DNA of 64,000 bases from Dallia pectoralis. Its lineage: Eukaryota; Chordata; Actinopteri; Esociformes; Umbridae. Below are positions 44,501 to 51,862 of the stretch, one piece after another. The notes under the pieces were generated by a model, which ran no database searches, was not told where the DNA came from, and saw only the letters and a list, made by a program, of their open reading frames with translations. The position numbers were made by a program, and so were the translations under genes. The stretch spans positions 23,806,344-23,870,343 of the forward strand of contig CM055730.1 in NCBI GenBank assembly GCA_029465975.1, given 5' to 3'. Within the stretch, counting starts at the first letter, position 1. Each line of letters begins with the position of its first letter.

Positions 44501-46923
44501 TCTCGATTTTCTTACATTCAATACATTTGAGCTCAATTTGGCTCCATTCCGCACAGGTTCCATGAAGATGAGGTCAGTGCTACAGGGCGGTGGTCATTCA
44601 GACAGGTGATGGAGGTCAGTGCTACAGGGTGGTAGTCATTCAGACAGGTGATGGAGGTCTGTGCTACAGGGTGGTAGTCATTCAGACAGGTGATGGAGGT
44701 CAGTGCTACAGGGTGGTAGTCATTCAGACAGGTGATGGAGGTCAGTGCTACAGGGTGGTGGTCATTCAGACAGGTGATGGAGGTCTGTGCTACAGGGTGG
44801 TGGTCATTCAGACAGGTGATGAAGGTCAGTGCTACAGGGTGGTAGTCATTCAGACAGGTGATGGAGGTCAGTGCTACAGGGTGGTAGTCATTCAGACAGG
44901 TGATGGAGGTCTGTGCTACAGGGTGGTGGTCATTCAGACAGGTGATGGAGGTCTGTGCTACAGGGTGGTAGTCATTCAAACATGTGATGGAGGTCTGTGC
45001 TACAGGGTGGTAGTCATTCAGACAGGTGATGGAGATCTGTGCTACAGGGTGGTAGTCATTCAGACAGGTGATGGAGGTCAGTGCTACAGGGTGGTAGTCA
45101 TTCAGACATGTGATGGAGTTCAGTGCTACAGGGCTGGTTGACGAACACCCTGAGGACACACATTTTTTTCCTGTTATAAATATTGTCTGTAGGTAGGGAG
45201 GAGGTATGATCGGCCTTGCCAAATGCATTAACCATAAAGCAGACCCCTCTACGTTTAACCGACTTCAAAGTTTTGTCCTGCCTGTAGATGGGAAAAGCTA
45301 ACACGAGTAACAGCCGAGTTAGGCACCATAGCGTCCAGCCCGGTTTCAATAAATGCTAGCAAGCAGCAGTTCGCTATGTCTGGCTAAACGAACATCCGTG
45401 GATGTAGTTCGTCCACTTTATTGTCCACAGATATAATATTTGCAAGTTAAGTGCTCGGTAAAAGCAATTTTCAGTATCTTGTTCTAGATTTGCATAGGAT
45501 ACAGGCACATTCGGCTTTCTTCTTTCTTCTCCATCGGCAAATCTGTAAATACATCAACATGAGGACAAAGGAATCACAACAAGTAGTCCGGTAAATTTCA
45601 GAAACGTCAATATACAGTGATAAATGAATTTCCAAAAGTGCAAGCCAGTCATACTGTATGAGTGATGGTGCAGCATGTACAAAAATAAAACGATATAATC
45701 AGTAATAAACCAAATAATTGTTGTAAATGCAGAGCCATTGTCAGTGCGATCTTTTTTTACAGCGCGCCAGAAGTCTGTGTCAGTATATGATCAAACTTGC
45801 TTTAATTCTAGGCTCTAGTACATTACATTTGTTGCAATGAAGCATTATTAACTCAACTCTTGCTGATTGTTCCCTATTTTGTCCAGATTGGTATAGTTGG
45901 TCGAACAGGCGCTGGAAAATCCAGTCTGACAAACAGCTTGTTTCGAATCATTGAAGCAGCAGATGGAAGGATCTTGATTGACGGGATTGACATTGCTGCT
46001 TTGGGCCTACACGACCTCAGAAGCAGACTTACTATTATACCACAGGTAACGCAGTCACACAAACAATATGACACACATGCACAACCTTTTCAAAGCACCT
46101 TATGAATAGGATATTTTAACAGGATACATTTTGTTTTTTTCAATCTGTGTGGTTAGGACCCGATTCTATTTTCTGGGACACTTCGCATGAACTTGGACCC
46201 GTTTGAGACCTTTAGCGATGAGGACATCTGGGGCGTCCTAGAGCTTTCTCATCTGAAAGATTACGTGGGGGGTTTACCGGAAGGACTGAACCATGAGGTG
46301 TCAGAGGGGGGAGAAAACCTCAGGTTGGTCACATTATATTAATTCACATAGAAATTAGATACAAGATCAAATGAAAACTTTTTCACATTTTATTTTTCAA
46401 TTCCAGTGTTGGTCAAAGACAGCTGTTGTGCCTGGCGCGTGCACTGCTGAGGAAATCTCGCATTCTGATTCTGGACGAGGCCACAGCAGCTGTAGACCTG
46501 GAGACAGACGACCTGATTCAGACGACCATTCGACGAGAGTTTGCCCACTGCACTGTGCTCACCATCGCACACAGACTACACAGCATCCTGGACAGTAACA
46601 GGTATTCCTATAGACACATGCACGAGCACACACACCACATGACAGAATTTGTTGTGTGGGTGATGTTATATTTCGACTCTCCCTTGTCCGTTGCTCACTC
46701 AGCATCTGCTCCTCCATTTTTCTTATCTTTCAGAGTAATGGTGCTAGATGCTGGTAAGATCGTGGAGTTTGATTCCCCCAGCACTCTCTTCAACCAACAG
46801 GGTCACTTTTACTCCATGGCAAGGAATGCTGGAATCACTACAGTGAACAGCACTGCTTTGGACAACACTGCTTTGGACAACACTGCTTTGGACAGCACAA
46901 CTTTGGACAGCACAGCTTTCTGA
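13741..46923 (+). CDS. abcc2: ABCC2 (MRP2/cMOAT), complete, 32 coding exons
   Basis: ATP-driven exporter of glutathione, glucuronide and sulfate conjugates; in vertebrates it sits in the canalicular membrane of hepatocytes and other apical membranes. Coding exons: 13741-13785, 16387-16560, 16792-16938, 17144-17284, 17392-17541, 17732-17787, 17932-18187, 21581-21771, 23272-23449, 23662-23916, 26810-26875, 29449-29586, 29688-29834, 30005-30089, 30243-30309, 30658-30784, 32984-33160, 33496-33663, 33845-34019, 34104-34245, 34837-34945, 35274-35493, 36746-36900, 37074-37229, 38679-38878, 39018-39144, 40215-40316, 41060-41203, 45887-46045, 46157-46323, 46407-46601, 46734-46923. All introns are GT-AG and phases join without a break (1602 aa; human about 1545). 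The start gives a short first exon ending CGSTFW, like the mammalian CNSTFW exon end. Assigned to ABCC2 rather than ABCC1/3 by the C-terminal STxF ending and by the CUTC-COX15 neighbours. Exon borders were read by eye from homology; no transcript was available. Confidence 0.96.
14516..14549. repeat. (GA)n microsatellite
   Basis: Uninterrupted GA run of about 15 units in ABCC2 intron 1. Confidence 0.9.
15270..15960 (+). mobile_element. Decayed Tc1-like transposon (intron 1)
   Basis: Carries gaccaaccacaaacgggcaa..., gggtgttgggcacccaagg, ctgtcgaccgttgaaagcgcc and, near 15825-15870, degenerate DDE-end text (ttcaaggtgttgccttggcc, cccaagatctcaatc, i.e. a PNSPDLNP-like block). The first 370 bp match 28830-29310 in intron 11. 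Confidence 0.6.
17732..29834 (+). CDS. abcc2: ABCC2 exons 6-13: L0 linker and first membrane domain (TMD1)
   Basis: Residues 220-648. Exons 6-7 hold the L0 linker with the conserved FLSRITFNWF and NGFKRPLVQEDMWEL stretches. Exon 8 starts with a very lysine-rich run (EEKGNDTDKKKKTKDKNKK), then PKAWLVSSLGTTFKKVL and FVSPQLLK. Exons 9-13 carry the TMD1 helices, with GMKVKTALMAAVYKKAL, TIGETVNLMSADAQR, FLWIELGPAVLAGLAVMVL, ILKLYAWEPSF and NILRFPLAFLPMLI, all hallmark ABCC stretches. The codons split across the exon 6/7, 8/9 and other borders join cleanly. Confidence 0.94.
18550..20540. repeat. LTR-like repeat complex in intron 7
   Basis: Non-coding, with phrases such as aggagtggattcaggcacag and acaagggacaaaaccaag and a second block 19890-20540 (aaaacagtgacacaggccaa, ggcggggccagatcacatgg). 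Looks like solo LTRs of one or two retrotransposons, but no matching termini were found. Confidence 0.35.
18825..19249. mobile_element. hAT MITE with 8-bp TSD ACGCTAAG
   Basis: 425 bp. Ends CAGTGGTGGCTGG and CCAGCCGCCACTG are inverted repeats with one mismatch. ACGCTAAG occurs immediately outside both ends (18817-18824, 19250-19257), the hAT 8-bp TSD. No transposase. Confidence 0.9.
21772..23271 (+). other. ABCC2 intron 8
   Basis: 1.5 kb AT-rich intron with a short imperfect repeat gagtatgtg...agaatataaaact near 22000-22100. No element recognised. Confidence 0.5.
24307..24412. repeat. 18-bp tandem repeat, about 6 copies
   Basis: Unit gtatgtgcaattgaagat. The last two copies have gac in place of gaa. 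In intron 10. Confidence 0.92.
24505..24625 (-). mobile_element. Rex1-like LINE reverse transcriptase fragment
   Basis: The minus strand reads IIVKFADDTTVVGLI, then RDTDEAGYREEE and VKNLVAWCAD, the RT catalytic palm motif (FADD) and following residues of a Rex1-type element. Open over its length. It abuts the 23-bp minisatellite. Confidence 0.75.
24615..25920. repeat. 1.3-kb minisatellite, 23-bp unit, about 57 copies
   Basis: Unit gccatactggtagtgtttataat with variants (gccgtactgggtaatgttta, cctgtactgg). Length variants of 22-24 bp and local runs of like variants indicate repeated unequal exchange. In ABCC2 intron 10. Confidence 0.95.
25921..26809 (+). other. Distal part of ABCC2 intron 10
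   Basis: AT-rich. From 26340 there is a degenerate Tc1-like patch (tattcatatacaaaacattt, gtgtttggaaaatcaaggt). No coding signal. Confidence 0.35.
27765..28268. repeat. 42-bp minisatellite, 12 copies, derived from a LINE RT segment
   Basis: Unit gggtggtagtcattcaaaca followed by ggtgatgaaggtcagtgctaca. Units alternate tacagg/tatagg for most of the array, so the effective unit is an 84-bp dimer. On the minus strand each unit encodes ITCLNDYHPVALTF, matching the NDYRPVALT motif of L2/Rex1-type RTs. The array is followed in the same frame by LMKCFEQLF, the next motif of that RT. The plus strand is also open (VVVIQTGDEGQCYR). Confidence 0.93.
28830..29370 (+). mobile_element. Second copy of the decayed Tc1-like repeat
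   Basis: Shares with 15289-15660: gaccaaccacaaac-type start, cagggtgttgggtgcccaag, catcgaaagcatctacaatg, cagaactgga, ttcttttacatcaa, and ends ttttggtcataatgttttgg. No intact transposase. Confidence 0.6.
30005..34019 (+). CDS. abcc2: ABCC2 exons 14-19: first nucleotide-binding domain (NBD1)
   Basis: Residues about 649-914. Walker A is GVVGSGKS (714-721, exon 16), the Q-loop is in FVPQQAWIQNATLRDNILFG (exon 17), the ABC signature is LSGGQ (804-808, exon 18), and Walker B is IYLLDD (824-829). The residue after the Walker B aspartate is Asp, not Glu, as is usual for the degenerate NBD1 site of ABCC transporters. The switch histidine is in ILVTHG (exon 19). Odd: position 2 of Walker A is Val where mammalian ABCC2 has Pro (GPVGSGKS); the GxxGxGKS core is intact. 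Confidence 0.95.
31020..31768 (-). mobile_element. Pogo-like element nested in the Tc1-like copy
   Basis: Left end tatttccggactattgagca...aataagccgcaccc, right end gcggcttatagtcc. Minus-strand text near 31370-31470 reads AIDLDRAAARELCLNKSMI then RRWKQQREELQKEQ, a pogo/CENP-B-type helix-turn-helix. Contains a 30-bp palindrome (31486-31515 / 31549-31578). The right terminal repeat is degraded. Confidence 0.65.
31486..31578. repeat. 30-bp inverted repeat with 33-nt loop
   Basis: Arms gattcaaccgagcgcgctca... and its complement, one mismatch, inside the pogo-like remnant. Confidence 0.88.
32577..32885. mobile_element. Tc1-like terminal fragment
   Basis: cagtacctgtcaatggtttg, gcacacctacttattcaagt, ttttcacattgtggaataat, gatggcagctttgcacactc and caggtgtgccttgttaaag are typical of a Tc1 end seen in pike and salmonid genomes. 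It lies about 100 bp upstream of exon 17. Confidence 0.65.
34104..34945 (+). CDS. abcc2: ABCC2 exons 20-21: acidic/phosphorylatable inter-domain linker
   Basis: Residues about 915-998. Exon 20 is rich in Glu/Asp (SDGEEVELVPDGQEAQ) and then basic with serines (LKRESSIRRSQRNG). Exon 21 continues basic (RLRKRTSLKKTK) and ends KKGQRLIEKETMETGQ, the conserved run-in to TMD2. In ABCC proteins this region joins NBD1 to TMD2 and is a phosphorylated regulatory linker; the RESS and RKRTS motifs here would fit basophilic kinases (inference). Sequence conservation is low apart from the last 15 residues, as expected for the linker. Confidence 0.9.
35274..40316 (+). CDS. abcc2: ABCC2 exons 22-27: second membrane domain (TMD2)
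   Basis: Residues 999-1318. Hallmarks in order: VKFSVYVQYLRAMGWW and FIGQNLWLSDWTND (exon 22, with an NIT glycosylation sequon in the extracellular loop), ILRVPMVFFDTTPSGRVVNR (exon 23), DIFTVDEAIPQSFRSW (exon 24), ATTRQLRRLDSVSRSPIYSH and ETVSGLSVIRAY (exon 25), WLAIRLEFLGNLVVFFSAL (exon 26) and VTQTLNWLVRMTSELETNI (exon 27). The exon 22 donor (AAG then gttgga) matches the consensus poorly, as does exon 30 (CAG then gttggt). Confidence 0.94.
35532..36360 (-). mobile_element. Tc1-like transposon remnant in ABCC2 intron 22
   Basis: Antisense copy: cattcccactgggtcaaagt, gcccattcctccagacagaa, tgatgccatctattttgta, ccacaacatgatgctgccat and ttcaggttatgtcgatacag are diagnostic of a widespread fish Tc1 element. 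Deletions and substitutions remove any reading frame. It begins within 40 bp of the exon 22 donor. Confidence 0.75.
37250..37684. repeat. Unassigned repeat in intron 24
   Basis: A-rich block (caggttcgctcttatttgca, gacacaggggaggggaaaac), LTR-like in style. No coding signal. Confidence 0.3.
37685..38410 (+). mobile_element. Decayed Tc1-like copy in intron 24
   Basis: Left end ttcaaaagttttggggtcac, internal ttgattacaggctcaaaatg, cgacaattggctgtgaccag, caatgtgatggtctgggggtg, right end accattgaacagtagtgg. Much of the transposase is deleted. Confidence 0.65.
39180..40110. repeat. LINE-associated dispersed repeat in intron 26
   Basis: Continuous non-coding block with gagttccacagccttggagc, aagccctgtctccaaagctc, attttatagtcaatgtgctg, tggatagggatgatgggc-like text and a final gtgctgattaaagaagcaat (Tc1-like). 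Recognised as a common fish repeat, family not assigned. Confidence 0.4.
40317..41059 (+). other. ABCC2 intron 27
   Basis: 0.7 kb AT-rich, no element recognised. Confidence 0.5.
41060..46923 (+). CDS. abcc2: ABCC2 exons 28-32: NBD2 and C-terminal PDZ ligand
   Basis: Residues 1319-1602. Walker A is GRTGAGKS (1371-1378, exon 29), the Q-loop is in IIPQDPILFSG (exon 29/30), the signature is LSVGQ (1474-1478), Walker B is ILILDE (1494-1499) with the catalytic Glu1499, and the switch His is 1530 in TIAHRL. So NBD2 is the hydrolysis-competent site. The protein ends STAF. Human ABCC2 ends STKF, a ligand for PDZ scaffolds that hold the pump at the apical membrane. Just before the end, five-residue units of the type TALDN/S repeat about four times (46851-46920), a tail absent from the human protein. 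Confidence 0.95.
41250..41660 (+). mobile_element. Decayed Tc1-like copy in intron 28
   Basis: cactaccaaccaaaggtttt (end), then gttgcaacgaaaaagccatg, ggccaataacaagaaaagat, cactggacagacgaagatcg and caatgtgatggtctgggggt. Transposase text is broken by deletions. Confidence 0.65.
41645..42600 (-). mobile_element. Rex1-like LINE fragments
   Basis: Near 41650 an antisense LINE tail (cagaatccggtttattggcc) and gccagaggggagagttctga. At 42370-42540 the minus strand encodes TDQWTGTSQGCVLSPLFYSL, the RT GCVLSPLLYSLY motif. Truncated, no complete domain. Confidence 0.55.
42605..43470. mobile_element. Non-autonomous Tc1-like element in intron 28
   Basis: Starts cagtatctcacaaaaattag, with ggcaacaaaagtgagtacac and, near the right end, cgtgtactcacttttgttgc, an inverted pair. 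Internal text retains ctgtggggcatcctcaaatg and ggaagtggaggagagcg-like pieces of a transposase 3' end. No open frame. Confidence 0.65.
43656..44548. mobile_element. 893-bp element with long terminal inverted repeats
   Basis: Left end 43656-43702 (atggagccaagttgagctca..., aatgtattgaacgtaagaaa, atcgag) is the inverted complement of 44503-44548 with few mismatches. The inverted repeat resumes inward (ttcgttcgagtcag / ctgactcgaacgaa-like, aacaagttttgagcctctt / caaaacttgttcaa, agggcgggct / agcccgccct), so arms reach about 300 bp around a 400-bp centre. No transposase, family unknown (foldback-like or MITE). Confidence 0.8.
44570..45134. repeat. Second 42-bp minisatellite, about 13 copies, same RT-derived unit
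   Basis: Unit gggtggtagtcattcagaca followed by ggtgatggaggtcagtgctaca, about 90 percent like the 27765 array. The minus strand reads ITCLNDYHPVALTS/AQTS repeatedly and the plus strand VVVIQTGDGGQCYR. It sits directly right of the long-inverted-repeat element. Confidence 0.93.
45135..45886 (+). other. Distal part of ABCC2 intron 28
   Basis: Unassigned. The segment 45140-45420 resembles LINE-type non-coding sequence. No gene signal. Confidence 0.35.
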
Positions 46924-47186
46924 GCTCTGGGCATAGATCATCATGAGTTGTGTCTTTACGGCACACAGCTAGCCCTCTGTGTTGATTGTCTAAAAGCAGA
47001 TGGCGTTGTCAATCCCCTATTTTAGGGGTATAATACAAAGCTGTATTCAGCTAATTTTGAGAAATAATCTGATACTGGTTGATTTTCCAAGAAAAAAATG
47101 GTGAATGTGGTTTATTAAACTTAGCTGCACTTAGCTGCACTACACCATCAAAATGTCATGTTACCATTTCAATATCACTATACTGT

Positions 47187-47192
47187 AATAAA
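47187..47192 (+). terminator. Candidate ABCC2 polyadenylation signal AATAAA (proximal)
   Basis: Canonical AATAAA 264 nt after the ABCC2 stop codon, the first of two in the 3' flank. Confidence 0.55.
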
Positions 47193-47276
47193 GCTGCTGG
47201 CAAGTATGTTATTTATCATGTCTTTATCCATTGCTATTTTATTTTGTTGTTTGATTCTACAAACATTTTGCTGTGT

Positions 47277-47282
47277 AATAAA
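47277..47282 (+). terminator. Candidate ABCC2 polyadenylation signal AATAAA (distal)
   Basis: Second AATAAA, 90 nt beyond the first, followed by a T-rich stretch. Either or both may be used. Confidence 0.5.
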
Positions 47283-47544
47283 GTTTGTGATCTGGAAATT
47301 GTATTTTAATGAATGTACATTTTTGACCATTGTTACATCAGGAAGCAAACAGAGAAATGTCTTTCACTATTGCATGCTTCTTTTATTGTTACCGTAGGCA
47401 CAGAGTATACTGTTCTCTATTCAGTTTTTAAAAAATGACTCATTTCAAAATATAACAGAATTCCATAGATGTTAATGTTGTCCTTTTTTATATGTCAATA
47501 TATTTCACATAGTCACCAAGAAACAAATTGGTAACACACTATGC

Positions 47545-47987
47545 CGTAAAGGACTGAAATCCTGAGCGCCCGCAAGGTCCCCCAGCTCGAGAAAGCACAT
47601 GTACGGGCCCGTCTGAAGTTTGCCAATGAACATCAAAATGATTCGGAGGAGAACTGGGTGAAAGTGTTCTGGTCAGATGAGAGCAAAATCAAGCTATTTG
47701 GCATCAACTCAACTCACTGTGTTGGGAGGAGGAAGCATGCTCCCTATGACCCCAAGAACACCATTCCCACCGTAAAACATGGAGGCGGAAACATTATGCT
47801 TTGGGGATGTTTTTCTGCTAAGGGGACAGGGCAACTTCACTGCATCAAAGGTACAATGGATGGGGCCATGTACCATCCAATTCTGGGTGAAAACCTCCTT
47901 CCCTTAGCCAGGGCATTGAAAATGCGTCGTGGATGGGTATTTCAGCATGACACTGACCCAAAACATAGCATAGCATCGAAACCTTAA
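47545..47987 (+). pseudogene. Tc1 transposase catalytic-core fragment
   Basis: Open frame with KVPQLEKAHVRARLKFANEH (just upstream), VFWSDESKIKLFG (first catalytic Asp), HGGGNIMLWGCFSAKGTGQL and VFQHDTDPKHSIAS (second Asp), then truncation. The final DxxPIE part with the third acidic residue is missing. Lies about 600 bp past the ABCC2 stop. Confidence 0.88.
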
Positions 47988-47999
47988 TGACTTGGAGAG

Positions 48000-48360
48000 G
48001 GTCTGCAAAACAACAGCGGGGGGCATTGCCCTGCTTGATTTTGCAGAATAGACCAATAAAACGAGGACATAACTTTTTGAAGGGAGGAGACGACGGATGT
48101 CTTGTGTGGACAGCCAGACCTCCTGATCGGGTTGGAGCTGAGGAGCAGCACCAGTTTGGTGTCTAGCCCCTTGAAGCCAATGCCACCATTCCTCGAGGGC
48201 GAGTTCGACAATGAGGAGCTCTCGATTGCCATAAATGGGAGATCCGGATCAAGATGCTTAAGGATAGGTGCTGAGGTAAACAAGATCCTCAGTTTCATGA
48301 AAGCCAGGTCTGCAGCATCATTCCAACCAAGCTTTCTATGAGATCCCACTTAAAAACAGG
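48000..48360 (-). pseudogene. Ty3/gypsy RNase H-region fragment
   Basis: The minus strand reads WNDAADLAFMKLRILFTSAP then ILKHLDPDLPFMAIESSS, matching the gypsy RT-RNase H junction (AFxxLKxxFTSAPIL, DPDLPF). The core quickly decays. Confidence 0.7.
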
Positions 48361-48379
48361 AAAGGTGCAACATAATTAA

Positions 48380-49080
48380 AAAAAATTGAAATGTTTTGTA
48401 GAAGTTTGCAAAGCCCAGAAAGCCACCTAAGGATACAGAATTCTAGATTTTGTCAGGTTTTCCATTCCCACTTTACAAAGCCAGAGTGGTGGCAGTTCTG
48501 ATTACAAAAATAATATTTTTTTCCAGCTACTAATGTTCTGTCGAACAGAAATGGGCAGGATCTAATTGTAACAGGCTCAATCTGGCACCCCTGTAGTATT
48601 GGTCAATGTTTATGCCTTAATTTTGACTATGTGGATTTTGCCAATAGGCTGTTGGGAAAAATCCCCTATCTAAACTCCCACTGACTGATAATTGCGGAGA
48701 ATCTTAACACAGTTATGTATCCAACTCTGGACTGCACCAACCCAGGAATTATTTCCCCCTCTGTTATGTCAAAGAGTTTTTCAGACTTTATGACCCAGAA
48801 TGGATGTACTGATTCATGGAGGTCTTAGAATCCAAAAGTATGTGGATCTTTCTATTCACATATACATCCCTCTTTCACTCATATTAGCTACTTTCATATT
48901 GACTGATTGCATCTACCACATGTAACATCCTCAGAATATTTGCCTATTGTTATATCTGACCAAAGCACCCCTACGCTTGACATTGTTAATTTTTAAATGC
49001 AGAGAATCTTATAATATTGTCCAGGTCAAATGCATGACCAGTCTGAAAGGGATACCCGAGGAGGTTTAGGTGGATTGGAA
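48380..49080 (+). mobile_element. L1-like LINE endonuclease remnant
   Basis: The plus strand contains NGQDLIVTGSIWHPCS-like text, NFDYVDFANRLLGKIPYLNS, LDCTNPGIISPSVMSKSF and LPIVISDQSTPTL, the order of the L1 endonuclease domain, with interspersed stops. Confidence 0.6.
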
Positions 49081-49860
49081 GTCGGAACTATCAGGTATCA
49101 TTAGCTGCTTGGCCTGCAACACACCAGGTGGGCCTTAGGAAGGCCGGCTACACGTTCCTAGGGGGGGTCAGTCCCAAAATGTGGTCAATGTTCAGGTGTC
49201 CTCCCTAATAGAAACGGAAAAAAGACAAAGGGAAAAGTTAGACCCTAGTTCAGTAAGTCCCAGGCACAAGAGTATAGCAGTGTAAATCTGAAACTGGGAT
49301 ATACCCCGAACAGGACCCAACAAGCTTAAAAAACCATCCACCTACTTTAACAAGCATCTACCAAGGGACACCAGTCAACCGCAACCACTGTCGTAAGGTT
49401 TAGTTTTACTCGCAGGGGAGCTTTCCGTTAACCCTCGTACCCTGGGCCAGACTACACTTAACCATAGACCGTGCTGAAGAGATACATTTTTAATAGAGAC
49501 TTAAAAGTTCGCACTCAGTCTGCATTTCTAACCATGATTGGCAGCTCATGCCATAATAGATGAGCTCTATAGGAGAAAGTTCTACCTCTGGCTAAATGTT
49601 AAGTACAAATAGAAGGCCATTATCTTTTGATCGGAGGTTACGTGCAGGTATGTATGGCTGGCTGAACTACTTCAGTGAGGTAGGGCTGAGCAAGTCCATG
49701 TAAAGCTTTAATACGTCAACAATAGAAATTTAGAATCTGCGCTAGCCTTAACAGGCAGCCAATAAGTAGCCAATATGTCGTAAATACTTCTCATAAAACT
49801 GTGCTGTTCCCTTCTTTGAGTGGTTCCTCATTCACCAATCAACCCAGCCTGCATTAAAGG
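49081..49860. repeat. Dispersed repeat related to 4720-5440
   Basis: Shares cccaggcacaagagtatagc, accccgaacagg and caagcatctaccaagggacacc with the earlier block, then runs into tttttaatagagacttaaaa and gataatagatgagctctat-like text. Non-coding. Confidence 0.45.
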
Positions 49861-49989
49861 AACATTTCCCATCGGCGCAGAAAGAGGTCTATTCTGCTGC
49901 GTGTGCTTTGAGATGTAATTGTTTCTGTCAAAAATCCTTTTAGTTTTGTGATGGGCTTTTTTTTGTCCCACTATATGGAGAATGACTAG

Positions 49990-51050
49990 GAAAGATACCC
50001 TGAGGTTTCAACATGCATGTAGCTAACCTGTGTGATAGAGATCTATTTATTATATTTGCCATTTGCACAATGCTTACTGTTTGTACTATCCATTTGCTAC
50101 ATTGTTGAACTGAATACTTGCTCATTTATCCATGTCAATTGCACATCCTTACACAGTACTCCATCTCATTTGACTCATACATTGGCTCATTGACACACGG
50201 CCTCAGTGGAGGTTCTAGACAAATTTTGCTGGGGGGGGGCAGTGTTTAATCAGAGGGGGACATTAAAGAAACAGAAACAAATGATATTTAAACAATAAAT
50301 TCTTAAATTTTCTTTACTATAAAATCATACAAACATTTATTTTGTACATAAAGAGTGCATCAATTGAAACAATGAGGTAGGGTCATCAAAAGAAATACAG
50401 TTGGACAATGCTGCTAAAGGTGGGCATGGACACTAGAAAAAAATGTGTTTCTGGTAATCCGCATTTAACATAAGTGTCAAAAATAACATCTATTTATTTT
50501 TAACGAAGTAAGCCTCAATAGCTAATGTGGAGTAATCAGGGCCAACGCTGACCTGTGTAAAATAAGTAACATTTGATAGAGACCAATAAAATATAACAAA
50601 AACAGTATTGCTTCTGCTTCGATAAGTATGCATATTTAAACATAGCAAACCAGACATTTACAAACTTGATTTTTTTATCTTAGTGAGGAACAACAGTAAC
50701 ACGGTAACGTTCAACAAATCACTTTACGAGATAAAATCATCTTGCATCCAGCAAGGCAGTGTTCAGATGCGTCGCTCTAATTAATCCGTGTAGTACGCTG
50801 AGTCACATTAGTTCCGCTTATGGTGCTACCGCATTAAATAATAATAATTTAATCAATTTATTTTATTTACATTTTATTATTCAGTCAGCTCAGGGGGGGC
50901 CACAGGGGGGGCCAGGAACATTTTTGCACGGCCTTGCATATCATTTTTGCACGGCATTGCATATCATTTTTGCACTTCTGGTTGGATGCAAACAGCATTT
51001 TGTTGTACTGTACTGTAGTGTCCAATGATAATAAAGTTTAATCTAATCTA
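49990..51050 (+). mobile_element. L2-like LINE 3' UTR interrupted by a hAT-like insertion
   Basis: Left part about 50040-50203 and right part 50927-51050 (catttttgcacttctggttg, ...caatgataataaagtttaat, ctaatctaatt tail) form an L2-type 3' end. The intervening 50204-50926 starts cagtggaggttctagacaaa with G-rich blocks, as in fish hAT elements. CACGGCCT occurs on both sides (50196-50203, 50927-50934). Confidence 0.55.
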
Positions 51051-51432
51051 ATTAGGTTAGACGTGAGTGGCTGCTGTCCCTTTATTTATTGTAGTAGATA
51101 GGTATGTGAGTAAAGATTAGCTGGTGACAGGCAGGTTACAGGTGATGGGAAGATCAGGGCTTGTTTTATTATTTTGTTATCTTGACAGACCGCTCATCCA
51201 GGTCGTTCTCCAAGGAGGGGATGGTTCAGAAAACCAAAAAGCCAATGGCAAATTTGAAGGAGCGTCAGGCCTTTACTGGTCAATGTGTGCATCACAACAT
51301 GATTTTTTTTCTGTTCTTATGTTGCATGCATCAGAAATATAGTTGATTTAACATTGTTTAAACAGTGTATATTTTTACATTTCTGAAATAAAGAAAAATA
51401 AACAAAAGATACCACCATTGAACATATATACA

Positions 51433-51438
51433 TTTATT
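51433..51438 (-). terminator. Candidate CUTC polyadenylation signal
   Basis: AATAAA on the minus strand, about 425 nt past the CUTC stop. It is the nearest canonical signal I found. Confidence 0.4.
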
Positions 51439-51862
51439 TAACCTTGCAAAAAAACGGTAATTTCTATGACAAATGTCAAACAAAATGTTTGTTTTTTACA
51501 ATTTTGCAAGGTGATAGTGGCATTAATAATGGTTAATTGCCACTCATTTCTATTCCAAATTACATAACACAAAGCAGATTCAAGAACATTTGTCAGATTT
51601 GATTTAGACCAATGTACTGGGAATATTTCATTAACAACACAGTGAACAGTGATTTACAATAAAAGCATATTTTTGTCACATTTGTCCAAAATTTCTTCCA
51701 ACATTAACAGCTTAGGGAAAAAATAACTGCATTGCTCTTTTCCCAATATTTAAAGCCATTTACTGTGCCTTATTCCCATTAATGTAATATAATATTGAGT
51801 TATGCTCATTAGGTACAAGAAGCCTTACTACCCATAAGGCTGTTCAGGTGTGTGTGTCGTTG

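Noticed and set aside
44533..45228. Frames of 231 aa (minus) and 183 aa (plus)
   Set aside because: Same reason: second 42-bp array.
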